Below, piece by piece: positions 1 to 8,962 of a stretch of DNA of 64,000 nucleotides; within the stretch, counting starts at the first letter, position 1; each line of letters opens with the position of its first letter. The notes beneath the pieces were generated by a model, which worked only from the letters and a program-made list of their open reading frames with translations, was not told the DNA's origin and ran no database searches. The DNA lies in assembly GCA_030427865.1 (NCBI GenBank), contig JAUICK010000001.1:62001-126000 (forward strand), in the 5' to 3' direction. Made by a program: the position numbers and the translations under genes. This stretch comes from Bacteroidia bacterium. Lineage in GTDB: Bacteria; Bacteroidota; Bacteroidia; Flavobacteriales; Flavobacteriaceae.

Positions 1-1
1 A

Positions 2-565
2 AAGATGGGGTCTCCAGAAGATCCTTCAAACTTTATAAATGCAGTTATTCACGAAGGTTCTTTTGATAAAATTGCCAAATATATTGATGCTGCCAAAGCA
101 GATAAAGATGCAGAAGTTATTATTGGTGGTAATCATGATAAATCTAAAGGATACTTTATTGAACCAACTGTTATTTTGGCAAAATCGCCAACTTACGCAA
201 CTATGACAACTGAGTTATTTGGGCCAGTAATAACTATATATGTATATGAAGATGACAAAATTGACGAATCGTTAAAATTAGTTGATGAATCTACAGAATA
301 TGCCTTAACTGGAGCTATTTTTTCTACAGACAGATACGTTGTTGAAAAAGCTTCAAAAGCATTAGAAAATGCCGCTGGTAATTTTTACATAAACGACAAA
401 CCAACTGGGGCAGTAGTTGGTCAACAACCATTTGGAGGTGCAAGAGCATCAGGAACAAATGACAAAGCAGGTTCTGCTCAAAACTTATTAAGATGGACCT
501 CAGTACGATTGATAAAAGAAACTTTTGTGACACCACAAGATTATAAATATCCTTTTTTAGGATAA
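2..565 (+). CDS. pruA: L-glutamate gamma-semialdehyde (1-pyrroline-5-carboxylate) dehydrogenase, C-terminal part
   Basis: This is the 3' end of an aldehyde dehydrogenase gene that enters from the left edge; the reading frame is open from base 2, so the methionine at base 5 is internal. The visible 187 residues are the end of the catalytic domain and the oligomerisation tail. TELFGPV and the stretch QQPFGGARASGTNDKAG are typical of the P5C dehydrogenase group, which oxidises glutamate semialdehyde to glutamate in proline catabolism using NAD+. The nucleophilic cysteine and Rossmann domain lie outside the window. The assignment to pruA rather than another aldehyde dehydrogenase rests on the pattern of the C-terminal third and is fairly secure. 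A strong hairpin follows the stop codon. Confidence 0.9.
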   Translation, partial: KMGSPEDPSNFINAVIHEGSFDKIAKYIDAAKADKDAEVIIGGNHDKSKGYFIEPTVILAKSPTYATMTTELFGPVITIYVYEDDKIDESLKLVDESTEYALTGAIFSTDRYVVEKASKALENAAGNFYINDKPTGAVVGQQPFGGARASGTNDKAGSAQNLLRWTSVRLIKETFVTPQDYKYPFLG

Positions 566-585
566 AATTAAAATTCGTTTTTTAC

Positions 586-620
586 AAAAAAGCTTCGTTA
601 GTATTTAATGAAGCTTTTTT
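586..620 (+). terminator. Rho-independent terminator after pruA
   Basis: AAAAAAGCTTC (586-596) and GAAGCTTTTTT (610-620) form a perfect 11-bp stem around a 13-nt loop and end in a T run. It sits 20 bases after the pruA stop. Confidence 0.85.
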
Positions 621-622
621 AT

Positions 623-630
623 TACATTTG
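623..630 (+). promoter_or_regulatory. Bacteroidota -7 box TACATTTG
   Basis: TACATTTG matches the Bacteroidota sigma-factor -7 consensus TAnnTTTG. It lies directly after the pruA terminator and 22 bases before the GTG start at 653. I see no clear -33 TTG. Confidence 0.55.
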
Positions 631-652
631 ATTCTCAACCAACCAAAGATTT

Positions 653-2848
653 GTGAAAAAAATAGTATTTCTCTTTGCTTTTTTCTTTTTAACAAATGGT
701 TTTTCGCAAACAAAAAAGAAATCTGTTTTTGTTTCTTATATAAAAAACCCGATAACTTTAGATGCCAATTTAAATGAATTAGCATGGAAAAAAGCCAAAG
801 GTGCAGATAAATTTTGGCAATATTTCCCATCAGACACTGTACAAGCCAAGCAACAGGCAAACATAAAATTTCTTTTTGATGATGATAATTTATATGTTGG
901 TATAAAAGTAAACTCATCTGGCAATAATTACATTACACCGTCTTTACGGAGAGATTTTAGAGCTGGAGGCAGTGATAATATAACTTTACTTTTCGACACG
1001 TTTAACGATGGCACAAATGCAATAATATTTGGCACAAATCCGTATGGAGTAAAAAGAGAAATTTTACTTTCTGGAGGTGGTTCTGATTTAAGAGGATTTA
1101 ATGGAGCTTGGGACACAAAATGGCAATGTAAAACAGCCATTAAAAAAAACCATTATATCATAGAAATGATTATCCCTTTATCTGCTTTTAAATACAGAGA
1201 AGGAGAAACAAAATGGCGTTTTAATAGCTATCATTTCGACACCCAAGACAATGAAAGAAATACCTGGGTAAACATTCCTCAAAATCAATTTATCTTTAAC
1301 TTGGCTTATATGGGAGATATGATTTTCGAAAAACCTTTAGGAAAATCAAAGTCTCCAATTGCTATTATACCTTACATAAACGGAATTACTTCTAAAGACT
1401 TTGAAAATAAAGAACGTTTTTCTGATTTTAAATTTGGAGGAGATGCAAGAATGACTATTGGTAATAGTATGAACTTAGACCTTACAATTAACCCCGATTT
1501 CTCTCAAGTTGAAGTTGACCAACAAGTTACTAACTTAACACGTTTCGAAATATCTTTACCCGAAAGAAGGCAATTCTTTATAGAAAATAGCGATTTATTT
1601 AGCGATTTTGGAAATAATAGAGATGCAAACCCTTTTTTCTCAAGAAGAATTGGTATTGCCAAAGACCTAAATGATGCCAATATTCAAAATAATATTATTG
1701 CTGGTGCTCGTTTAAGCGGAAAGCTTACTAATAATTTAAGAATTGGTGTATTAACTATGCAAACTGCTGAGGATATTAAAAATGAAATCCCAACTGTAAA
1801 TAACTCTGTAATTACCATGCAACAAAAATTATTTAGCAGATCTAACATTAGTTTTATGTTAATTAACAAGCAGGCTACTAAAAATTATGCATTTTTAAGT
1901 AATGAAGACAAATACAATAGAGTTATTGGTATTGATTATAATTTAGCATCACAAGACAACTCTTGGGTTGGCAAATATTTTTTCCATAAATCTTTTTCAC
2001 CAACAGTTAAAAATGATGATTATGCTGCTGGTTTTACCACAGAATACAACAATAGAAATTACAATTTTAGAGCTGGTGCTGTTTACGTTGCTGACAATTT
2101 TAGATCGGATTTAGGTTTTATTAGAAGAACCGATATTTTTAAAATAACACCTCAAATAGAAAGGCGTTTTTGGCCAAAAAAAGGAAAAGTTCAAAGATAT
2201 AACCTTTCTATAACACCAATTTTTATTTGGAGACCTAAGTTAAATTTTGAGCTTTCAGATTATTTAATTCGCACAGAATTTGGAGCAAATTTTACAGATA
2301 ATTCAGAATTTAATCTAAGTATATCTAATAGACTTACAAGATTGTATGATTCTTTTGAACCGACAGGAGTAGACAATGCAATACCTCTACCAGCAAATAA
2401 AAACTATTATTACACCAGTGTAGAAGCAAATTTTAGATCAGATAGAAGAAAAGCTTTTTCCTATAGTGTTAATCCTTCATATGGTGGTTTTTTTAATGGC
2501 AAAAAACTTACAGTTGAAGCAAATTTGAATCTGCGATTACAGCCATTTTTCTCTAGTTCTATTCAATTAAATTATGATAAAATAGACTTACCAAAACCTT
2601 ACACAAGTACTTCTATTTGGCTAATAGGCCCAAGAGCAGATGTTACATTTACAAAAAGTATGTTTTGGACAACTTTAATTCAATACAGTACACAAAGGCA
2701 AAACTTTAGTGTAAATACTAGATTACAATGGCGTTTTGCACCACTATCCGATTTGTTTGTCGTTTATAACGACAACTATTTTACCAATCCTTTTTCTCCA
2801 AGATTTAGAACATTGAATTTAAAACTGACTTATTGGCTAAATATTTAA
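653..2848 (+). CDS. DUF5916 / carbohydrate-binding family 9-like outer-membrane protein
   Basis: This 731-residue exported protein starts at a GTG codon followed by a signal peptide (about residues 1-19, ending GFSQ). Residues of about 25-220 look like a carbohydrate-binding module family 9 fold, and the rest is a DUF5916 domain. The DUF5916 hallmark is visible near residue 275-320 (NPDFSQVEVDQQVTNLTRFE, then PERRQFFIE). The C-terminal half alternates polar and aromatic residues and ends in LKLTYWLNI, as expected for an outer-membrane beta barrel. The family is common in Flavobacteriia, but its substrate is unknown to me. It is transcribed alone from the -7 box at 623. Its stop codon is one base from the stop of the convergent protease gene. 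The function beyond the domain names is not established. Confidence 0.85.
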   Translation: MKKIVFLFAFFFLTNGFSQTKKKSVFVSYIKNPITLDANLNELAWKKAKGADKFWQYFPSDTVQAKQQANIKFLFDDDNLYVGIKVNSSGNNYITPSLRRDFRAGGSDNITLLFDTFNDGTNAIIFGTNPYGVKREILLSGGGSDLRGFNGAWDTKWQCKTAIKKNHYIIEMIIPLSAFKYREGETKWRFNSYHFDTQDNERNTWVNIPQNQFIFNLAYMGDMIFEKPLGKSKSPIAIIPYINGITSKDFENKERFSDFKFGGDARMTIGNSMNLDLTINPDFSQVEVDQQVTNLTRFEISLPERRQFFIENSDLFSDFGNNRDANPFFSRRIGIAKDLNDANIQNNIIAGARLSGKLTNNLRIGVLTMQTAEDIKNEIPTVNNSVITMQQKLFSRSNISFMLINKQATKNYAFLSNEDKYNRVIGIDYNLASQDNSWVGKYFFHKSFSPTVKNDDYAAGFTTEYNNRNYNFRAGAVYVADNFRSDLGFIRRTDIFKITPQIERRFWPKKGKVQRYNLSITPIFIWRPKLNFELSDYLIRTEFGANFTDNSEFNLSISNRLTRLYDSFEPTGVDNAIPLPANKNYYYTSVEANFRSDRRKAFSYSVNPSYGGFFNGKKLTVEANLNLRLQPFFSSSIQLNYDKIDLPKPYTSTSIWLIGPRADVTFTKSMFWTTLIQYSTQRQNFSVNTRLQWRFAPLSDLFVVYNDNYFTNPFSPRFRTLNLKLTYWLNI

Positions 2849-2849
2849 G

Positions 2850-5800
2850 CTATTTTATTATTAATTTTCGAGTAGTTTGCTTATTTCCATTAATAACTCT
2901 TAACAAATACAAACCTTTAGATGCTTTTAGAAAAGATATTCTTTCAGAAAAATTGGTTACAGTATTTAAATATGTTTTTTCATCAATTAATCTACCTCTA
3001 ACATCAAGCAATTTAAGAGTAACTTTATCTGTATTTATAACCTTAAGATTTAAAGTAAATTCTCCATTAGATGGATTTGGATACAAGTTAAAACCTTCGA
3101 AAGTTACATCATTTAAAGAAGCTGTATTGTCTACAACTATAATATAATCTTCTGTTTCTCCCCACTCTGATAAATGATCAGCATCGCAAGGGCCATCTCC
3201 ATAATTGTCTGTAGGATCATCATATTCTATAATTACTCTCATTCTTGTACTTCCAAAAACAGCATCGTTTGGAACGTTTATGGTAAAGGTTTTAGTTCCT
3301 ACATCAGCCAATTCTGTGCCTAAATCATACCTTTCTGTGGTTTTATTAAATACAAAATCTTGGTTCCAATCTATAAAAACAAAACAATGGTCTTGAAAAC
3401 CTCCTGTATCAAAAGTAACACTTATTTGATGTGAATCGCCTCTTTTTACATTAGTTTGAATTGATGTAAAGTCTTCGTAACCATCTACAGTGTCGTTTCC
3501 AGAGGTATTGTTAATTGTATTAAATGTTACATTTGTAATATGCTCTATTCCTCCTGCTTCGTCTGTAAAAGTTGAAGTACAGTAAGAAGGTATTATTGTT
3601 TTAAAACTAAAGACGGTAGAATAATTTCCTTCTCCACAAGTGTTTTTAGGTTTTACTCTCCAATAATAAGTTGTATTTCCAGATAATCCATTTAAAGTGT
3701 ATGTATTCGTAGAAACAGTACCGCTTGAAATTACATTAGAGAAGCCACTATCTGTTGCCACTTGAACATCATAATTAGTTGCATTTACGCCTACATCCCA
3801 TTTTAAATCTGTACTTAAACTTATATCGGTTGCATTATCTACTGGGTTTGTTAAGGTTAATGCCCCAAAACTTGTAGATGTTATATTTAACTGAACATTA
3901 AGCTCTTGGGTTACACTATTTGAGTTTCCTTTTATGTTTATGGTGTAAGCTTGTGCAGTTACTCCATTTAAATTTGAAACTTGCATTGTTACAGTACCGT
4001 CTGCGTTTATAGAATTTGGATTAAAACTAACAACAGAACTAGAAGGCTGACCAGTTGTTGTAAAGGTTACATTTTCTGAGAATCCATTTATAAAGTCCAA
4101 ATTTAGCATATAACTTGCAGTTTGATTTTCTGTATTACAAGCTGATTGCGTTCCACTGATATTATTCATTACAAACGTAGGTGTTGTAGAATTTATAGTA
4201 AAATTTGACGAATTAACATTATAAAAAATATTATCGGCAGCTTCTATTAATATTCTTGTTGTTGTTGAAGGGTTATTTGGAATTACAACATCTTCTGAAC
4301 CATCATTTGGTGTATTGGCTTTTAAAATTATTGGAAAACTTACCCCGCCATCTACAGACAATTTAATATTAACATTTTGACAATTTATTGGAGCAATGTC
4401 TGTTGTTCCTTTTTGCCAAGTTATAGTTTGTGTTGAACCAACATCCCAAGAAACATTAGAATTTGGAGATAAAACCGTAAAAGGATCTGCATTAGTCACT
4501 GAAATTTTAACATCGTCTCTTGCTGAGCTACCTCCACCAGCATTATTATCTCTTACTAAAAAAGAAAAGTTTAAGTCTCTTGCTACAGATGGTAAAACTT
4601 CCCAAGTAGAAGAAGTATTACCAGCAACAACTGTTGCTAAATCTGGCATATATCTGTTTGGAGATGTTTTTGAAGGCAATGACCTAAACATTGGTCCAGA
4701 AGAGTTTGTAGATAAAGGTGGCATTGTAGCAACTTGATTATCTATTTGCTCCCAGTTATAGGTTAAACTTGATGCACCATCTGCATCTGTTGATGTGCCT
4801 CTTAATACAAAAGGAGTAGATTTAGGTATACTATATTCTGTACCTGCATTTGCTGTTGGTGCTGAGTTATTTGTATTGGTTATTGTCGCACAATTAGCAG
4901 AAGATAAAATCGTGTTCCACATTTCTGCAATACTTACTGCATGAAAATGATCATCACTTTTATTTTGTACATTTGGAGAACAAATACCTGCATATCCCAT
5001 AATTGTAGATGCGCTTCCTGGTTCTACTGCAGTAGAATTATTTCTTTGACAAGAGTTATTTTGAGTATGGTTTGCTCCAAACTGATGCCCCATTTCATGA
5101 GCTACAAAATCTATATCATATGGATCTCCAATAGGCTGACTTCTTCCAGTAACTCCCTTTGCTTTGCTTCCTGTAATACACACAACTCCACCTCCAGCTA
5201 AACCATCTCCAGCAAGACTAAAAATATGTCCAATATCGTAATTAGCATCACCTATTTGGGCATCACAAATCGTTTGTACTTGATTAATCATTGCATTTGG
5301 GTCTCCATCTGTTATCCCGTCATTTGCAGCATCCAAAAAAATGACTTTATCATTATCTCCAACTAAAACCATTCTTACCGATAAATCTCTTTCAAAAACT
5401 CCATTTACTCTGGTCATAGATGTATTCATTGCAGACAAAACTGCTGCTTTTTTTTCTGCGTCTGTTGCTGATGATGACACATTCTGATTGGTAAGATGAA
5501 ACTGCGCATATTCTCCGCTACAAGTTAAAGCCAAACGAAATGTTCTTAATTTTCCATCGTTTGCATTTTCAATAAAATTTTGTGGATCACTATTTTTCTT
5601 AGCTACCCCATTAAACTGACAAATAAATTCGTCATTATTAGCCTCTAAATCATTTCTCTGATATGCTATAAATGTTTTATTATCTTTAGAATACGGGTCT
5701 ATGTATAGAGTTTTATGTTTTCCTGAGAAAATTACAGCATGAAAACCATCGGTTCCAATACTAATTTTAGCAACTGCAGTTGGGTCGTCTACTCCTTGAG

Positions 5801-6134
5801 CAGAATACGATTTAATCATTGGAAATTTTCGACTTAACTTGTCTTCAAAATTAGACGTTTCTTGAATTAAAAACTTAGCAAAGTTTCCCTCTGAATTTGG
5901 GAGATTAATAATTTGATTTCCTTTAGATTTATTGTTTAAATGAGTTATAAATTTTTCTAAATGTAAAGAAACAAGGTTAAACTTTTTAGGAAAATTCTTT
6001 TTTGGGTATATATTATTTTCTTTTATTTTTACTTCACTTACATTAAGTTTTTTCCATACATCTTGAGCATTAATAGTTTTAAAGCAAGAAAAGAAAACTA
6101 TAAATAGATATATCAGGGGCAGTTTAGTTTTCAT
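2850..6134 (-). CDS. Secreted reprolysin-like metallopeptidase with GEVED, FN3 and T9SS type A sorting domains
   Basis: I place the start at 6134, the second methionine of the open frame, because it begins a good signal peptide (MKTKLPLIYLF... ending INAQ); the frame is open 11 codons further up. The 1094-residue product has a metzincin zinc site HEMGHQFGANH near residue 345 and the Met-turn STIMGYAGIC near 378, as in reprolysin-like M12B-type peptidases. Then come Ig/PKD-like regions, a fibronectin type III domain (about 760-850), a GEVED domain (about 900-1000, with FIDWNQDFVF and EWGETEDYIIVV) and a C-terminal T9SS sorting domain starting FNLYPNPSNGEF. It is therefore probably released or attached to the cell surface by the type IX secretion system and degrades extracellular protein. 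It is monocistronic. Confidence 0.92.
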   Translation of the reverse strand: MKTKLPLIYLFIVFFSCFKTINAQDVWKKLNVSEVKIKENNIYPKKNFPKKFNLVSLHLEKFITHLNNKSKGNQIINLPNSEGNFAKFLIQETSNFEDKLSRKFPMIKSYSAQGVDDPTAVAKISIGTDGFHAVIFSGKHKTLYIDPYSKDNKTFIAYQRNDLEANNDEFICQFNGVAKKNSDPQNFIENANDGKLRTFRLALTCSGEYAQFHLTNQNVSSSATDAEKKAAVLSAMNTSMTRVNGVFERDLSVRMVLVGDNDKVIFLDAANDGITDGDPNAMINQVQTICDAQIGDANYDIGHIFSLAGDGLAGGGVVCITGSKAKGVTGRSQPIGDPYDIDFVAHEMGHQFGANHTQNNSCQRNNSTAVEPGSASTIMGYAGICSPNVQNKSDDHFHAVSIAEMWNTILSSANCATITNTNNSAPTANAGTEYSIPKSTPFVLRGTSTDADGASSLTYNWEQIDNQVATMPPLSTNSSGPMFRSLPSKTSPNRYMPDLATVVAGNTSSTWEVLPSVARDLNFSFLVRDNNAGGGSSARDDVKISVTNADPFTVLSPNSNVSWDVGSTQTITWQKGTTDIAPINCQNVNIKLSVDGGVSFPIILKANTPNDGSEDVVIPNNPSTTTRILIEAADNIFYNVNSSNFTINSTTPTFVMNNISGTQSACNTENQTASYMLNLDFINGFSENVTFTTTGQPSSSVVSFNPNSINADGTVTMQVSNLNGVTAQAYTINIKGNSNSVTQELNVQLNITSTSFGALTLTNPVDNATDISLSTDLKWDVGVNATNYDVQVATDSGFSNVISSGTVSTNTYTLNGLSGNTTYYWRVKPKNTCGEGNYSTVFSFKTIIPSYCTSTFTDEAGGIEHITNVTFNTINNTSGNDTVDGYEDFTSIQTNVKRGDSHQISVTFDTGGFQDHCFVFIDWNQDFVFNKTTERYDLGTELADVGTKTFTINVPNDAVFGSTRMRVIIEYDDPTDNYGDGPCDADHLSEWGETEDYIIVVDNTASLNDVTFEGFNLYPNPSNGEFTLNLKVINTDKVTLKLLDVRGRLIDEKTYLNTVTNFSERISFLKASKGLYLLRVINGNKQTTRKLIIK

Positions 6135-6186
6135 AAAAATATAATTTAAAAAAGGTTTTTGAGTCATTCAAATATAATGAAATATT

Positions 6187-6194
6187 TATCTTTG
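6187..6194 (+). promoter_or_regulatory. -7 box TATCTTTG for lipB
   Basis: A full match to TAnnTTTG ends 11 bases before the lipB ATG, in the divergent gap between the protease and lipB. The leader would be very short. Confidence 0.6.
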
Positions 6195-6205
6195 TAATAA
6201 ACTAT

Positions 6206-6913
6206 ATGAATAGAAATATACTTCTAAAAGACTTATCTGTAAAAGATTATAAAGAAACTTGGGATTATCAAACCCAATTGCTTCAAGAAATTGTTGATGT
6301 AAAGATTGACAATCGTAGAAACAATCATAACAACACTACCAAAAATCATTTTTTATTTGTCGAGCATCCGCATGTTTACACTTTAGGAAAAAGTGGAGAT
6401 ATGAGTAATTTATTATTAAACGAGAAGCAATTAACTGAAAAAGGAGCTACTTTTTATAAGATAAATCGTGGTGGGGACATTACTTATCATGGCCCTGGGC
6501 AAATTGTAGGTTATCCTATTTTAGATTTAGAGAATTTCTTTACAGATATTCATAAATATCTTAGACTTTTAGAAGAAACGATTATTTTAACGATTGCAGA
6601 ATATGGCATAAAAGGAACCAGAAGTGAAGGTGAAACTGGTGTTTGGTTAGATGTTGGCACCCCTTTTGCTCGTAAAATTTGCGCAATGGGGATTCGTTCT
6701 TCGCGTTGGGTAACAATGCACGGATTTGCCTTAAACGCTAATGTAGATTTGGGTTATTTTGATAATATTATTCCGTGTGGAATTCGTGGAAAAGCAGTAA
6801 CTTCTATGGAAGCTGAATTGAACCAAAAAGTAGATTTAGACGAAGTAAAAGGTAAAATTTTAAAGCATTTTAAAAATTTGTTTGGAGTTGATGTCTTTTT
6901 GTTTGAAGATTGA
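6206..6913 (+). CDS. lipB: Lipoyl(octanoyl) transferase LipB
   Basis: LipB moves octanoyl from acyl carrier protein to the lipoyl domains of 2-oxoacid dehydrogenases and the glycine cleavage H protein, the first step of lipoate biosynthesis in the cytoplasm. The 235-residue product has normal family length and the expected motifs: [12 protein letters not shown] near residue 90-101, the conserved lysine in [19 protein letters not shown] near 152, and the acyl-accepting cysteine in IIPCGI near 191. The gene stands alone here; lipA is not in the window. The start is supported by the -7 box 11 bases upstream. Confidence 0.97.
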   Translation: MNRNILLKDLSVKDYKETWDYQTQLLQEIVDVKIDNRRNNHNNTTKNHFLFVEHPHVYTLGKSGDMSNLLLNEKQLTEKGATFYKINRGGDITYHGPGQIVGYPILDLENFFTDIHKYLRLLEETIILTIAEYGIKGTRSEGETGVWLDVGTPFARKICAMGIRSSRWVTMHGFALNANVDLGYFDNIIPCGIRGKAVTSMEAELNQKVDLDEVKGKILKHFKNLFGVDVFLFED

Positions 6914-6959
6914 AGATTTTAAAAAAAATGCAAAATTCTCCAACTAACAACTAACAAAA

Positions 6960-8015
6960 TCACTTCTCCTCATTAAAATACACTTTGTAGTATTTCATTT
7001 TCTTTTCTTCATCATAACCTCTTTCTAAATATTCTGAAGCCGCTTCTGGCGCATCTACATCTAACTTAATATTAATGTTGGTATCTAACTTAATCTCTGT
7101 TTTTAACTTACTTTTTTCTTTCTTTAAAACAACTCCAGAAACATCAAAGTTATTTCTGATTAAAACATCGTTTAAGGTTTCGAAATGTTTTTTATAGTCG
7201 TCAAACAATTCTTTATGCTTGTCTTCTTCAAAAACTTCATCTTTAAAATTATGGTAATCTACAGCTTCGTGTTCTTTAAAATAATCTACAGTATTTGCTA
7301 AGAAATTCCCTTGTTCGTGCATTCCTAATTCTGGTTTAATTACTTCTTCAGAAAATTCTTTACACAACTCTAAATAATTCTGAGTGTGTGAATTATAATC
7401 GTCTGCTAATTTTACCGATAAGAAATTTTTAATCCAATATTGTGCATCGTAATTGTTATTATCTACAGAAAAAACAACTGTTCCTTCTGTATCTGATGTA
7501 TTTAAAATTAAACAACCTTTGTCTATTTTTTTTGTGGAGATTCCTTTTTGAACCACAACATCCCAACTTTCATTGTCGTCTAAATAAGTCTGAAAAAAAT
7601 CGACTTTATTTTCTATTTTAAAAATACCTATTGCTTCTGTTAATACATCTTTATACTCCAAACCTTCAATAAAAACAACAATAACATCTCCTGTTTTTAT
7701 TTGTGCTGAATTGGATTGTTCGTACAAATGATTGACAATGTTTTTAGAATATTCTATAAATGTATTCTCTTCCTTAAAAACTTCTGATGCATAATTATTC
7801 AGTTCGTTTAAACGCACATCTGCATGATGGGTAAAACGATAACTTTGTGTTAAACTTCCAAATGGTTTTAACAAAAAACTTTTCATTAAATCGTAGCTTT
7901 CTTGGTCGAAACGAATTAAATCTTCAGAAAAAACATTGTGTCCGCTATTAAATTTATTCGCAACTTTATGAAGGATACATTTGGTGATTTCTGCTCTTGT
8001 TTTTTTAATCATCAT
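6960..8015 (-). CDS. Nucleoid-associated protein, NdpA/YejK family
   Basis: The 351-residue product resembles the 37-kDa nucleoid-associated protein family (NdpA, E. coli YejK), a cytoplasmic chromosome-associated family of poorly defined biochemical role. Recognition is by overall pattern: the N-terminal TRAEITKCILHKVANKFN and the middle run FFQTYLDDNESWDVVVQKG followed by ILNTSDTEGTVVFSVDNN. There are no membrane segments or signal peptide. The sequence opens with two methionines, so the start could be three bases further in. It is transcribed alone, tail to tail with lipB. The family call is good; the function is not known in detail. Confidence 0.8.
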   Translation of the reverse strand: MMIKKTRAEITKCILHKVANKFNSGHNVFSEDLIRFDQESYDLMKSFLLKPFGSLTQSYRFTHHADVRLNELNNYASEVFKEENTFIEYSKNIVNHLYEQSNSAQIKTGDVIVVFIEGLEYKDVLTEAIGIFKIENKVDFFQTYLDDNESWDVVVQKGISTKKIDKGCLILNTSDTEGTVVFSVDNNNYDAQYWIKNFLSVKLADDYNSHTQNYLELCKEFSEEVIKPELGMHEQGNFLANTVDYFKEHEAVDYHNFKDEVFEEDKHKELFDDYKKHFETLNDVLIRNNFDVSGVVLKKEKSKLKTEIKLDTNINIKLDVDAPEAASEYLERGYDEEKKMKYYKVYFNEEK

Positions 8016-8100
8016 TTGAAAATTTGGAAGGTAAAAATAGTAGAAGTTTTTTAATTTTATTGAAATAAATTGGTTAGATTCTAAAAGTTTATGAACAGGT

Positions 8101-8181
8101 TTAGCCCTGATTGAATGGCATGTTTGAGCTCTTTTTTGAGGAACGAAAAAAAAGCGAGTAATGAAAGCAGGAAATAGCTTC
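8101..8181. ncRNA. Structured intergenic element, possibly the flavobacterial flavo-1 RNA
   Basis: The 175-base gap between rnhB and the NdpA gene holds a sequence with the look of a conserved RNA. Its head is AGCCCTGATTGAATGGCAT (from 8103), its tail AGCAGGAAATAGCTTC (8166-8181). Between them lies a hairpin in which CTCTTTTTT (8129-8137) can pair with the A run and GAG at 8146-8158 around the loop GAGGAACG. The ends can close through AGC/GCT and CCTG/CAGG. From memory, very similar heads and tails with variable central hairpins occur many times in flavobacterial genomes, and the flavo-1 motif is my best candidate. I cannot confirm this or the strand without a covariance-model search. Confidence 0.45.
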
Positions 8182-8190
8182 TAAAAAAAG

Positions 8191-8790
8191 CTACAATGCT
8201 AACTTTAATTGTTCTGGCAGTAACTTAAAGGATTTTCTATGATAATCTGTAGCCCCAAACTCACGAATTGCATCTCTGTGTTCTTTGGTTGGGTATCCTT
8301 TGTTTTTTTGCCAATTATACATTGGAAATTCTTGATGAATTTTAGCCATATATTCATCTCTATATGTTTTTGCCAAAACAGATGCTGCAGCAATACTCAG
8401 ATATTTTGCATCGCCTTTTACAATAGTTTCGTAAGGAATTTCTTTATAATTTCTGAATTTATTACCATCTACAATAATAAATTCTGGTTGAGTTTTTAGC
8501 ATGTCTATTGAACGATGCATTCCTGTAATTGAAGCTTGTAAAACATTGATTTTATCTACCTCTTCTTGCCACACAAAAGAGACGCCAAAAGCAATGGCGT
8601 TTTCTTCTATAAAAGGTCTTAATTCATCTCTTCTTTTTTCTGATAATTGTTTGGAATCATTTAAAAAAGGATGTGAAAAATCTTTTGGTAAAATTACGGC
8701 TGCTGCCACAACTGGACCAGACAAACAGCCTCTACCCGCTTCATCTGTACCTGCTTCTAAAGAAAATCCGCTGTAATTTAGTTTTAACAT
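8191..8790 (-). CDS. rnhB: Ribonuclease HII
   Basis: RNase HII cleaves the RNA strand of RNA-DNA hybrids and starts removal of single ribonucleotides from DNA. The 199-residue protein has the usual length and the metal-binding acidic residues in the usual places: the DEAGRG box near residues 16-21, the aspartate of FIIVDGNKF near 108, and the aspartate of [10 protein letters not shown] near 147. [12 protein letters not shown] after the first box is also typical. The gene is flanked downstream by the structured element at 8101-8181. The promoter is not clear; CTTTTCTTTG just upstream on the minus strand is a near match to the -7 box. Confidence 0.97.
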   Translation of the reverse strand: MLKLNYSGFSLEAGTDEAGRGCLSGPVVAAAVILPKDFSHPFLNDSKQLSEKRRDELRPFIEENAIAFGVSFVWQEEVDKINVLQASITGMHRSIDMLKTQPEFIIVDGNKFRNYKEIPYETIVKGDAKYLSIAAASVLAKTYRDEYMAKIHQEFPMYNWQKNKGYPTKEHRDAIREFGATDYHRKSFKLLPEQLKLAL

Positions 8791-8856
8791 AGTACAAAGA
8801 AAAGAAAACTTTTTCTTTTAGACTCCTGTTTTCATAGGGATAACTTTTATTAAAAA

Positions 8857-8874
8857 CTTCAAATAAATTTGAAG
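8857..8874. repeat. 18-bp palindrome CTTCAAATaaATTTGAAG
   Basis: A perfect inverted repeat of 8 bp per arm with a 2-base centre lies in the divergent gap between rnhB and the porin gene, 62 bases before the porin -7 box. It could be an operator or a weak bidirectional terminator. There is no T run directly after it. Confidence 0.4.
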
Positions 8875-8936
8875 AAACTTTTTTTAATTAACAGATTTCC
8901 TCATAATTATTAACGATTATTTTCGTTTTATTATTT

Positions 8937-8944
8937 TACATTTG
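8937..8944 (+). promoter_or_regulatory. -7 box TACATTTG for the porin gene
   Basis: A full match to TAnnTTTG lies 18 bases before the ATG at 8963. No convincing -33 TTG is seen 17-21 bases upstream. Confidence 0.55.
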
Positions 8945-8962
8945 TCGTTGTAGAATTAACCT

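Noticed and set aside
4396..4737. 113-codon plus-strand frame inside the protease gene
   Set aside because: It lies opposite a gene with clear domains and has no family pattern, so it is a shadow frame.
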